A DNA stretch of 12,400 nucleotides from CAXMRP01 sp964196155 (lineage in GTDB: Bacteria; Pseudomonadota; Alphaproteobacteria; Rhizobiales; Afifellaceae), in contig CAXMRP010000058.1 in the NCBI GenBank assembly GCA_964196155.1, positions 1 through 12,400 on the forward strand, given 5' to 3'. Of this stretch, positions 1-7,045 are shown in pieces; the stretch's first letter is position 1; each line of letters starts with the position of its first letter. Position numbers and translations under genes: made by a program. Under the pieces are notes generated by a model. The model was not told where the DNA came from, did not search any database, and saw only the letters and a program-made list of their open reading frames with translations.

Positions 1-74
1 ATAACCGCGTGACGTACCCGCCCATACAAATCCACTCGCTTCATCCCCGCCCTCTGCCAAAAACAGAAGGCTAC

Positions 75-140
75 CACTGGCTCAGTTTTGCTCCGGCCAA
101 GCAGGCCGCTCAGTGGGGGATTATTGCGCCGGCGTTCTCA
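75..140. mobile_element. Possible terminus of an IS21-like insertion sequence
   Basis: This stretch carries two imperfect copies of a short unit, GCTCAGTTTTGCTCCGGC near 80-97 and a GCTCAG...TTGCGCCGGC version near 108-133. Repeated subterminal units of this style are known from IS21-family elements beyond istB. The recognisable EAL-domain coding sequence begins right after it, near base 142, so the junction looks like an insertion or deletion breakpoint. No transposase gene is visible in bases 1-75, and I see no other coding signal there. The family assignment is a guess from repeat style, not from a protein. Confidence 0.3.
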
Positions 141-342
141 GATCATTGGCCTTGCTTCCAGTCTTGGCGTGACGACAATGGCGGAAGGAGTCGAGACCGA
201 AGGCCAGTTGGAGATCATTCGGCGGGAAGGCTGTGCCGAAGCACAAGGTTACCTTTTCAGCCGTCCGATGCCCGCTACGGAGATATCGCACTTCTTGTCA
301 CAATATTTCGAATTATCCAAACGGATGGTAAGCGCAGCTTGA
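139..342 (+). pseudogene. C-terminal remnant of an EAL-domain c-di-GMP phosphodiesterase
   Basis: The frame ending at 342 encodes about 67 residues that match the last part of an EAL domain: an IIGLASSLGV helix, the conserved AEGVET segment, then EGCAEAQGYLFSRPMP, where family members have GC..aQGYlfs.P.p. Intact EAL domains are about 240 residues and carry the E-A-L signature and most metal ligands upstream of this point. All of that is missing, because the sequence left of about base 140 has no EAL similarity in any frame. A TTG at 88 could open the frame, but residues before the II are not EAL-like. I therefore read this as a non-functional 3' fragment left by a breakpoint. No phosphodiesterase activity is expected. 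The EAL identity is secure; whether the break was caused by an insertion sequence is inference. Confidence 0.8.
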
Positions 343-507
343 TAGCTCCCGCACAGCCGTCAAGCGACTTCCGCTGTGGGTCAAATTGACCGTCCAACAC
401 ATGCAACAATGTCCTGAGCGCGACATGAAGGCGATGTCCGTTTTCGGGAATTGCGCATTTCAGGTTGATAGGAAGCTTTGTCCACACTGCAGTCATTCGA
501 CATCTTT

Positions 508-530
508 GAAATTAATGGGTCCTGACCCCA
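508..530 (-). terminator. Weak candidate terminator after the kinase gene
   Basis: On the minus strand a GGGT/ACCC inverted repeat (plus-strand 517-520 and 525-528) with a 4-base loop is followed by a T-rich stretch (ATTAATTTC), 15-35 bases after the kinase stop codon. The stem is short, so this is only a suggestion for the end of the leftward operon. The rest of 343-544 shows no gene I can support. Confidence 0.25.
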
Positions 531-544
531 GGAGGGACGGCCGA

Positions 545-1567
545 TCAGGACCAGCCCCAGGCGCCAGCAATGCGCAGGCACGCTTCGATGCTTTCCACCG
601 CATCAGTTGTCGTGGAATGGCGCAGCGACACCGCTGCCGCGGCGTGACCATAAGCAAGACTGGTCTCCAGCGGGACATCGTGGGCCAGGCCGCAGACGAA
701 ACCGGCGGCAAAGGCATCGCCAGCGCCGTTGGCGCCAACAATCGCCTCTGACGGAACACGGACCGAAGGCTTTTCGTGCCACGCGCCGTCGCGGGTCAGG
801 CAGAAGGCGTGGGCGGGGGAATGGACCACCAGCACCTGCATGGCACCGTCCGCCATGACGGTCTGCGCGGCGGTGCGGCAGGCGGACAGGTCGGTGGACG
901 CGCCCTCGACCGTCGTCATGGCCGCCAGCGCGCCGACCTCGGTGTCGTTGACGATCAACAGATCGAGGTGCGGCAGGCACGGTTTGTTGAGCCGGGCGAT
1001 TTCGTCCGGCGTGATCGACATCATTTCCATGTTGGTGGTCATGCCGGCCGCTCTGGCTTTCTTCAAAACGGTCACCCAGCCGGAGGCATCCTGGCCATTG
1101 GCGCGATCCAGCGTGGCGTGGGCACCGGCCAGACCCAGATGCAGGAAACAGCCGTTCTTGCCTGTAAAATCGAAATCATCGGGGGACATATCGGCGTTCG
1201 ACCCGGTCTGGAATATATGGGTTCTGTTGCCGTTTTTCCGGCTGGTATAGGCGTCGGTAAAGGGCGTCGCCTCGCCGGCGATCATCCGCAGGTTCTCGAC
1301 ATTGAGGCCGTTGTCTTGCGCCAGCGCAAAAAGAAAGCGGCCATCCACATCGTCACCAAGCCGGCCAATCGTCGAGACCGACAATTGCGGATCAAGGCGT
1401 TTCAGATCGATACCGAAATTGCAGGCCGAGCCGCCGCCGGAACTGGCGATATCGATTATCTCGGTGGTTGTGCCTTCCTTTGGCCATTGCGGCACGAGCT
1501 TGTTGTGGTCCAGGCACCAGGTGCCGGCGGCAACATATTCGCGGAAACGGCCAAATTTGTGCGTCAA
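545..1567 (-). CDS. PfkB-family carbohydrate kinase
   Basis: Predicted cytoplasmic sugar kinase of the PfkB/ribokinase family, 340 residues, a normal length. Visible motifs are the N-terminal glycine-rich substrate region GGGSACNFG (44-52), the GRLGDDVDG segment (68-76), the NDTE motif (207-210) linked to Mg/phosphate handling, and the signature GANGAGDAF (278-286) with the anion hole and presumed catalytic base Asp284. The family transfers ATP phosphate to a hydroxyl of a sugar or nucleoside; the acceptor cannot be read from sequence. The start is a TTG overlapping the TGA of the upstream aldolase gene (TTGA). A GAGG about 9 bases upstream fits ribosome binding, so the two genes are probably translationally coupled. 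Its place after an aldolase and opposite an Frc-like importer suggests it phosphorylates the imported sugar or a derivative. Fructokinase (compare FrcK) is the conservative alternative. The family is certain; the substrate is unknown. Confidence 0.9.
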   Translation of the reverse strand: MTHKFGRFREYVAAGTWCLDHNKLVPQWPKEGTTTEIIDIASSGGGSACNFGIDLKRLDPQLSVSTIGRLGDDVDGRFLFALAQDNGLNVENLRMIAGEATPFTDAYTSRKNGNRTHIFQTGSNADMSPDDFDFTGKNGCFLHLGLAGAHATLDRANGQDASGWVTVLKKARAAGMTTNMEMMSITPDEIARLNKPCLPHLDLLIVNDTEVGALAAMTTVEGASTDLSACRTAAQTVMADGAMQVLVVHSPAHAFCLTRDGAWHEKPSVRVPSEAIVGANGAGDAFAAGFVCGLAHDVPLETSLAYGHAAAAVSLRHSTTTDAVESIEACLRIAGAWGWS

Positions 1568-2574
1568 GCCTGTGCCTCGGCCTTAAGCACGGTTTCGGTC
1601 ACCTGAATGTCGTCGTCCAGGGCGCGGATCGGCGGCAAGCCGAGTTTGGCCAGTTCGCCATGATAGGCCTTGACCGCTTCCCTGGGCGGCAGGTCGCCTT
1701 CGATGACCCGGCGCATGAACGTCACGAGGGTGGTGGCGTGTTCGGACAAATTGATCTTGCGCCCAAACAGCGCAATGCGCGCGCCGTAACGCTCGCCCTG
1801 GTGGATCAGTTCAAACGTGTCACGGGTAGTGCCGCTTGAGCCGCCGAGCATACCGACAACGATGCGGGCCGGGTCATAGGAGGCCAATTCGTCCATTGCC
1901 CGGGCGCCGAGAAACGGCATCTTGAGGAACAGCGGCATTTCAGCGCTGACCAGACCGCCAAGGCTGCGCACGATCGCATCGTTCATATACTCGGCAAGCG
2001 TTGCCTCGCGGGTGTCGATATCGAAAGCCGGCGCGAAGACTTCGAGGAAGTGGCGCATGTCGCCGGCCAGCGCGTCCTCGCGAAACGCGGCATAGGCCTC
2101 AAGCGCGGCGATATCGACGTTGAGATCGTTGTAAAATGTTACCGAATACAGGCCGAGATCGGAAAATTCGCGGGCGCGCTGGAGCGAGGCGCTGCGAAAC
2201 GGGCGCGAGGGGCTGTCCTTGTAGCTGGAACCGCGGCAACCCCAGATATCGCTGGTGTCGTTGAGGCGGACCGCCGGGGTGACGGGGGAGCCTTCAAACA
2301 GGCCTTCGCCGGTCAGTCGCTGCGCGGTCGAGGCGGCCATCAACATGATGTCGACCAGGCCCGTTGCGGTCATCTCGCGCATCGCCTGCTGATAGGCGAG
2401 GTAGGGCTTTTCACCGGTCTGATTACCGGTATCGGCATCGAAGGCCGGGCCGGCGACGTGGACGCCGAAGCCCATTTCGCCATCCTTGGCGTCGGCGATG
2501 ATAAAGTCGGTGGGGCTATAATCGCCGGCGCGAATGCGCGCCAGTTTTTCATCCAAACTGCGTTTGGTCGTCAT
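1564..2574 (-). CDS. Putative class I aldolase-like (beta/alpha)8 barrel protein
   Basis: A 336-residue protein with the look of a class I (Schiff-base) aldolase barrel related distantly to the LacD/FbaB/DhnA group. Evidence includes an early strand ending ADAKDGEMGFG (27-37), a late lysine in FLKMPF (Lys218) at the position expected for the imine-forming residue, a glycine/serine phosphate-type loop in VVGMLGGSSGTT (239-250), and a following strand GARIALFGRKI (264-274). There is no signal peptide, so it should be cytoplasmic. The ATG start has a GAAGGA stretch about 11 bases upstream. It follows the ROK gene by 68 bases without a visible terminator and overlaps the kinase gene, so it sits in the middle of a three-gene operon. 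Inferred role is retro-aldol cleavage of the phosphorylated product of the neighbouring kinase. I do not recognise an exact characterised orthologue. Alternatives are a sulfofructose-phosphate-type aldolase (YihT-like) or a tagatose-bisphosphate-type aldolase; a different barrel activity is possible. Confidence 0.65.
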   Translation of the reverse strand: MTTKRSLDEKLARIRAGDYSPTDFIIADAKDGEMGFGVHVAGPAFDADTGNQTGEKPYLAYQQAMREMTATGLVDIMLMAASTAQRLTGEGLFEGSPVTPAVRLNDTSDIWGCRGSSYKDSPSRPFRSASLQRAREFSDLGLYSVTFYNDLNVDIAALEAYAAFREDALAGDMRHFLEVFAPAFDIDTREATLAEYMNDAIVRSLGGLVSAEMPLFLKMPFLGARAMDELASYDPARIVVGMLGGSSGTTRDTFELIHQGERYGARIALFGRKINLSEHATTLVTFMRRVIEGDLPPREAVKAYHGELAKLGLPPIRALDDDIQVTETVLKAEAQA

Positions 2575-2642
2575 TTTTCTTCAATCCTTCAAAGCGGGCC
2601 GGTGAAAGCGGGCAGGCGGGAAATTAATTCTGGAGACCGGTA

Positions 2643-3824
2643 TCAGGTTTTGAACAGAACGTCCTGATTGCGTGCAAAGTTTGCCATCAACGGCAGGCAG
2701 GCGCCGCCAATTGCGCGGGCGCTGGAGCCGATCGTGCCCTCGACAAGGTCAAAACCGGTCAGGCCGCGGCGATCAATTTTTGCTATTTTTTTTCCTACCT
2801 GATCGACCAGCCGATTGCGGACATTGCCAGGAAATGCACCGTCGATAATGACGGCGTCAAGATCCAAGACAGCCGACGCGGTGATGGCGGCAAATGCCAC
2901 GCAGCGCGCGGTTTCATTGAGCCATGCGTCGAATGTTTCGCCCAGTTCGGTCCAGATTTTTTCAGACTCGCGAAGTTGCAAGGGATCATCGCCAGCCTCG
3001 CTCATCATCTGCTCCAGCAGATAGACCGATGCGCATTGATTGAGTTGCTCACCGGCACCGTCCGGCACCGGCATGGAGCCGAGCGCACCGGCGTTGCCGC
3101 GTTTGCCGGCGACCGGATTGCCGTTTAGCACCAGTCCGCCGCCGGCGAAGAAGCCGATGAAAAAGTAAATATGATCGTCGTGATCGGAGCCGATGCCGAA
3201 TGTCAGTTCGGCGGCGCAGGCGGCGGTCGCGTCGTTGCCGATATAGACCGGCCAGCGGCAGAACGTCTCGATTTCCGCCAGCAAATCGAAATCGCGCCAG
3301 TCGTCCATGGCGCCATCGGGCGCGTTGAGTTCTTCGGTCCAGTTCCAGAGCTGGAACGGATTGGCGATGCCGACACCGGCCACGCGCGCCAGGATTTCGC
3401 CGCCAAGCCGCGTCTCCAGGGTGGCCAGCGTATCCTTGATAAAGCGCACGACTGCATTGGCGGTCGGATAGGCATAAGCCTCCTCCACCGACAACAATAC
3501 CGTGCCGAGAAAATCCAGCACGACGAGTTCGATTGTCCGCCGTCCGACCTTGATGCCGATGCCGTAGGCGCCTTCACGTTTCAGCGAAAACGGTACCGAG
3601 GGCTGGCCGATCTTGCCCTTGATGCGGCTTTGCGCCTGCACCAGGCTATCGGCATCCAGTTGCCGCATGATCACCGAAACGGTCTGGGCCGACAGGCTTG
3701 TCAGCCGCGCGATTTCGGCCTTGGGAATGGCCCCATGGCGGCGGATCAGCGACAGGATCAGGCGCTCATTGTACAGCCTGACGCCGCTGAGATTTGTTCC
3801 CCGGCTCAATTCATGGTTGCCCAT
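2643..3824 (-). CDS. ROK-family transcriptional regulator
   Basis: A 393-residue regulator of the ROK (repressor, ORF, kinase) family. An N-terminal winged helix-turn-helix covers roughly residues 10-70 (YNERLILSLIRRHG, then AEIARLTSLSAQTVSVIM). A sugar-kinase-like ligand domain follows, with the GNDATAACAAE segment and a glycine-rich FFAGGGLVLNG stretch. The usual ROK zinc motif (CxCGxxGC) is absent; the equivalent place reads GKRGNAGALGSMPV, so metal binding is doubtful. I chose the ATG at 3822-3824 because a GGAG lies 6 bases upstream and the DNA-binding domain then begins at the usual distance from the N-terminus. A longer frame to a TTG at 3885-3887 would start upstream of a TATAAT box (3877-3882, minus), which makes it unlikely. 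It heads the aldolase-kinase operon and faces frcB, so it probably controls both arms in response to the imported sugar. It resembles the ROK proteins found near frc genes in rhizobia. Confidence 0.9.
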   Translation of the reverse strand: MGNHELSRGTNLSGVRLYNERLILSLIRRHGAIPKAEIARLTSLSAQTVSVIMRQLDADSLVQAQSRIKGKIGQPSVPFSLKREGAYGIGIKVGRRTIELVVLDFLGTVLLSVEEAYAYPTANAVVRFIKDTLATLETRLGGEILARVAGVGIANPFQLWNWTEELNAPDGAMDDWRDFDLLAEIETFCRWPVYIGNDATAACAAELTFGIGSDHDDHIYFFIGFFAGGGLVLNGNPVAGKRGNAGALGSMPVPDGAGEQLNQCASVYLLEQMMSEAGDDPLQLRESEKIWTELGETFDAWLNETARCVAFAAITASAVLDLDAVIIDGAFPGNVRNRLVDQVGKKIAKIDRRGLTGFDLVEGTIGSSARAIGGACLPLMANFARNQDVLFKT

Positions 3825-3876
3825 TTCAGGCTCCGCTAATCTCTGGCAAATGTCGCGCACCATGTTGGCTTGGGAT

Positions 3877-3915
3877 ATTATAGTCAACTAAATCAATTAG
3901 ACTTTTTTATTGACT
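3877..3915. promoter_or_regulatory. Divergent promoter and probable ROK operator
   Basis: An AT-rich stretch in an otherwise GC-rich window. It contains TATAAT on the minus strand (3877-3882), well placed to give the ROK mRNA a leader of about 45 bases. On the plus strand TTGACT (3910-3915) could be a -35 box for frcB, but the -10 seventeen bases later (TTTTCT, 3933-3938) is poor. Two dyads overlap these boxes: AGTCAA (3882-3887) with TTGACT (3910-3915), and the imperfect CTAAATCAATTAG (3888-3900). AT-rich palindromes are typical ROK operators, so binding here would block both directions. The boxes are seen; the regulator assignment is inferred from position. Confidence 0.5.
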
Positions 3916-4044
3916 TGGTATTTGGAGCGGTGTTTTCTGTGCGGATCGAGGTGCGACCGGAGCGTGATGATTTCGGCTGCATGCGCCTTTGAGAAAACTC
4001 GCAAATTCGGCCAGATTTTCAAGTGCCGGTTACAGGAGGAAGCG

Positions 4045-5079
4045 TTGAAGAACCTAATCAAAACCCCGATAATTGTGGCTGGCAGCGTTGCCGTGGCCAT
4101 TGCTGCCGCCGGCGTTGGCCAGGCTGCTGATAAGATCACGGCGTGCCTGATCACCAAAACCGATATCAATCCATTCTTCGTCAAGATGAAGGAAGGCGCG
4201 TTGGCCAAGGCCGACGAGCTTGGCATGGAGCTGCTTACCTTTGCCGGCAAGATCGAAGGCGATCACGAGGGCCAGGTTCAGGCTGTTGAGACCTGCATTG
4301 CCTCTGGTGCCAAAGGAATCCTGATCACGGTTTCAGACACCAAGGCGATGAGCCCGACTGCTCAATTGGCTAAGGACAACGGCGTGCTGTTCATCGCGCT
4401 GGATACACCGCTGGAGCCGATCGAGGCTGCCGATTCGACCTTCATGACAGACAATTTCGAGGCCGGCCGTCTGATCGGTGCCTGGGCGAAAAGCCAGATG
4501 GGCGATGCAGCCAAGGATGCGAAAGTCGCATTCCTGAACATTGCCGATTATCAGCCAACGGTTGGTGTTCTGCGTAATCAGGGCTTCATGACCGGCTTTG
4601 GCATCGACACCAAGGACATCTCCAAGTGGGGTGACGAAGACGATCCGCGCATTGCCGGACAGGATGTGACACTGGGCAATGAAGAAGGTGGCCGCACGGC
4701 GATGGAAACCCTTCTGCAGAAAGAGCCGGGCATCAACTTGATCTACACGATCAATGAGCCGGCAGCAGCGGGCGCCTACGAGGCTCTCAAGGCGGTTGGC
4801 CGCGAAAAGGATGTGCTGATCACCTCGGTCGATGGCGGTTGCCCGGGCGTCAAGGATGTTGCCGGCGGCGTTATCGGCGCCACCTCTCAGCAGTATCCGT
4901 TGCTGATGGCATCGCTCGGCATGGAAGCGATCAAGGTTTTTGCCGACACCGGTAACTTGCCGGAAAACACCGAAGGCAAAAACTACTTCCACACCGGTGT
5001 GACCCTGATCACCGACAAGCCAGTTGATGGCGTGCCCTCTGTTGACACGAAGGAAGGCCTTGCTCTTTGCTGGGGCTAA
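4045..5079 (+). CDS. frcB: Periplasmic sugar-binding protein, FrcB-like
   Basis: Substrate-binding component of a CUT2-type sugar ABC importer, 344 residues, exported to the periplasm. The start is a TTG at 4045-4047, preceded by a strong AGGAGGA (4034-4040); the frame opens further upstream at 3910, but that part has no signal-peptide or family character. Residues 1-28 form a signal peptide: KNLIK, a long Ala/Val-rich core and a GQAA cleavage region. The mature part is a type I periplasmic binding fold (Peripla_BP_4/RbsB group). Stretches such as CLITKTDINPFFVKMKEG, IALDTPLEPI, NEEGGRTAMETLLQKEPGIN, INEPAAAGAYEALK and SVDGGCPGVK closely match what I recall of the Sinorhizobium meliloti fructose-binding protein FrcB. 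That transporter handles fructose, mannose and ribose; specificity here may differ given the unusual neighbours. A hairpin follows the gene, consistent with a binding protein made in excess over its membrane partners. Confidence 0.88.
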   Translation: MKNLIKTPIIVAGSVAVAIAAAGVGQAADKITACLITKTDINPFFVKMKEGALAKADELGMELLTFAGKIEGDHEGQVQAVETCIASGAKGILITVSDTKAMSPTAQLAKDNGVLFIALDTPLEPIEAADSTFMTDNFEAGRLIGAWAKSQMGDAAKDAKVAFLNIADYQPTVGVLRNQGFMTGFGIDTKDISKWGDEDDPRIAGQDVTLGNEEGGRTAMETLLQKEPGINLIYTINEPAAAGAYEALKAVGREKDVLITSVDGGCPGVKDVAGGVIGATSQQYPLLMASLGMEAIKVFADTGNLPENTEGKNYFHTGVTLITDKPVDGVPSVDTKEGLALCWG

Positions 5080-5110
5080 GCCTGCTGAACAGAATCGTAT
5101 AAGGCATGAA

Positions 5111-5136
5111 CAGGGCGGCCTTGGTCGCCCTGTTTT
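5111..5136 (+). terminator. Intercistronic hairpin with U-tract between frcB and frcC
   Basis: CAGGGCG (5111-5117) and CGCCCTG (5126-5132) form a perfect 7-bp stem with an 8-base loop, followed by TTTT. It begins 31 bases after the frcB stop and ends about 20 bases before the frcC start. This looks like an intrinsic terminator that is partly read through, or a 3' stabiliser of the frcB message. Such elements commonly give more binding protein than permease and ATPase. Confidence 0.75.
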
Positions 5137-5154
5137 TCGGGGGAAACGGACATC

Positions 5155-6222
5155 ATGAGTGAATTGACTGACGCTGAAGCACGGCGTGCGACCGGCGATG
5201 CCGATCAGTCTGTGGCGTCCTTCGAGTTTGCCGAGCGGACCAAACTCCAGAAAATCCAGCATTTTCTACACGGCAACCCGGCGATGGTGCCGGTGCTGAT
5301 CATGTTCGTTACCGTGCTGGCGTTCTGGGGATTTGCCGGCGACCGGTTCTTTTCAGCGTTCAATCTTTCGCTGATCGTTCAGCAGGTCACCGTTATTGGC
5401 ATGCTGGCCGCAGCACAGACCCTGATCATTCTCACCGCTGGTATCGATCTGTCGGTGGCGGCGATCATGGTGCTGAGCTCGGTGATAATGGGCAAAATGG
5501 CGGTAACGCTGGGTGTCCCGTCGATCATATCCATACCCGTTGGATTTATATTCGGCACCTTGTGCGGCATCGTGAACGGCCTTTTGGTGACCCGGCTGCG
5601 GTTGCCGCCGTTCATCGTGACGCTGGGTACCTGGAATATCTTTTTCGCGCTGGTGATCTGGTATTCGGGCTCGCAAACGGTGCGCAGCCAGGACATTGAT
5701 GTGGTGGCGCCGGCGTTGAAATATTTCGGCACGCGGATCAATCTGGGTGGTTTTGTGTTCACCACCGGATCGTTTTTGATGATCGCGACCTTCATTGTCC
5801 TTTGGTACATCCTCAACAAAACCGCCTGGGGCCGGCATGTCTACGCAGTTGGCGATGACCGGGAGGCGGCGGAACTGTCGGGCATTCGCACCGATCGCCT
5901 GTTGATTCAGGTCTACGCCCTGGCCGGGCTGATCTGCGGCATCAGCGCCTGGGTGGCGATTGGCCGGGTCGGTTCGGTCAGCCCGCAAAGTTTCTTTGAG
6001 GCCAACCTTGCATCGATTACCGCTGTGGTGATCGGCGGTACCTCGCTATTTGGCGGGCGCGGGTCGATCCTTGGCGCGTTGTCCGGCGCGTTGATCGTTG
6101 GCATTTTCGCCTCTGGCCTGAAACTGGCCGGCGTCGATGTGCTGTGGCAGCGGTTTGCCATTGGTTGTCTTATCATTGCGGCGGTGGCGCTTGATCAGTG
6201 GATCAGAAAGGTATCGGCATGA
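5155..6222 (+). CDS. frcC: Sugar ABC transporter permease, FrcC-like
   Basis: Inner-membrane permease of the RbsC/AraH (BPD_transp_2) type, 355 residues. After a hydrophilic cytoplasmic N-terminus of about 40 residues (rich in Asp, Glu and Arg), there are about nine or ten hydrophobic segments, beginning with MVPVLIMFVTVLAFWGFAG. Family hallmarks are GIDLSVAAIMVLSSV in the first third, the cytoplasmic loop GRHVYAVGDDREAAELSGI, and VIGGTSLFGGRGSILGALSG near the C-terminus. The ATG at 5155 has a GGGGGA about 10 bases upstream. It overlaps the next gene by four bases (ATGA), as expected for a permease and its ATPase made together. Together with the neighbouring FrcB- and FrcA-like proteins it completes a three-component importer. 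Confidence 0.88.
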   Translation: MSELTDAEARRATGDADQSVASFEFAERTKLQKIQHFLHGNPAMVPVLIMFVTVLAFWGFAGDRFFSAFNLSLIVQQVTVIGMLAAAQTLIILTAGIDLSVAAIMVLSSVIMGKMAVTLGVPSIISIPVGFIFGTLCGIVNGLLVTRLRLPPFIVTLGTWNIFFALVIWYSGSQTVRSQDIDVVAPALKYFGTRINLGGFVFTTGSFLMIATFIVLWYILNKTAWGRHVYAVGDDREAAELSGIRTDRLLIQVYALAGLICGISAWVAIGRVGSVSPQSFFEANLASITAVVIGGTSLFGGRGSILGALSGALIVGIFASGLKLAGVDVLWQRFAIGCLIIAAVALDQWIRKVSA

Positions 6223-7007
6223 GTGTTGCGCCCGAAAGTGTCGAACCGATCCTGACCGCGCGCGGTCTGACCAAGCATTTCGGCCGCGTCGTGGCGCTGG
6301 ACCAGACGGATTTTGAACTCTATCCCGGCGAAATTCTGGGTGTGATCGGCGACAATGGCGCCGGCAAATCCACCATGATCAAGGCGATCTCCGGTGCGCT
6401 GACGCCTGATGAGGGCGAAATGCATCTGGAGGGCGAACGCATCCAGTTTCGCTCGCCGATGGAGGCGCGTCAGTCCGGCATCGAGACGGTGTATCAGAAC
6501 CTTGCCCTGTCACCGGCGCTGTCGATTGCCGACAATATGTATCTGGGCCGCGAAATTCGTCTCGGGGGTATAATGGGTTCGGTGTTTCGCACCCTTGACC
6601 GGGTTGCCATGGAGCGCGGCGCGCGCGCGAAGCTTTCCGAACTGGGACTGATGACTATTCAGAATATCGGCCAGGCGGTGGAAACATTGTCGGGTGGACA
6701 GCGGCAGGGTGTGGCCGTTGCCCGCGCCGTGGCGTTTGGCTCCAAGGTCATCATCATGGACGAGCCGACGGCGGCGTTGGGGGTCAGGGAATCCCAGCGG
6801 GTGCTTGAACTGATCCAGGACGTGCGGGCGCGGGGCATTCCGATCGTGCTTATTTCGCACAATATGCCGCATGTGTTCGAGGTCGCCGACCGGATCCATA
6901 TCCATCGCCTTGGCAAGCGGTTGTGTGTCATCGATCCCAAGGATCACTCGATGTCCGATGCGGTGGCGATGATGACCGGAGCGATGGACCCGCCGGCGAC
7001 CGAATAG
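6219..7007 (+). CDS. frcA: Sugar ABC transporter ATP-binding protein, FrcA-like
   Basis: Cytoplasmic ATPase of the importer, 262 residues with a single nucleotide-binding domain. That fits FrcA-type proteins, which are half the length of the duplicated RbsA/XylG/MglA ATPases. Motifs in order are Walker A GDNGAGKST, the Q-loop region IETVYQNLAL, the ABC signature LSGGQRQGVAVARAV, Walker B VIIMDEPTAAL and the switch histidine in LISHNM. The ATG at 6219 overlaps the frcC stop (ATGA). A GTG seven codons upstream (6198) is the alternative but lies inside frcC. The gene is followed after 38 bases by the AroE-like gene on the same strand, without a visible terminator. Confidence 0.9.
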   Translation: MSVAPESVEPILTARGLTKHFGRVVALDQTDFELYPGEILGVIGDNGAGKSTMIKAISGALTPDEGEMHLEGERIQFRSPMEARQSGIETVYQNLALSPALSIADNMYLGREIRLGGIMGSVFRTLDRVAMERGARAKLSELGLMTIQNIGQAVETLSGGQRQGVAVARAVAFGSKVIIMDEPTAALGVRESQRVLELIQDVRARGIPIVLISHNMPHVFEVADRIHIHRLGKRLCVIDPKDHSMSDAVAMMTGAMDPPATE

Positions 7008-7045
7008 CCCCGGCCCATCCACCAGCCACAGGGGAGCAATGGACG

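Noticed and set aside
776..1606. A 276-codon plus-strand frame opposite the kinase
   Set aside because: Gly/Arg/His-rich antisense of the PfkB gene with no family motif.
2597..2619. Direct repeat AAAGCGGGC twice between the ROK and aldolase genes
   Set aside because: Only nine bases, two copies, in a short GC-rich gap; chance or minor and without a clear role.
3825..3887. Longer ROK start at TTG 3885-3887
   Set aside because: It would lie upstream of the TATAAT at 3877-3882 and lacks a ribosome site; ATG 3824 has GGAG at 6 bases.
4333..5262. A 309-codon minus-strand frame opposite frcB
   Set aside because: The plus strand encodes an unmistakable sugar-binding protein with signal peptide and ribosome site; the antisense frame has no recognisable domain.
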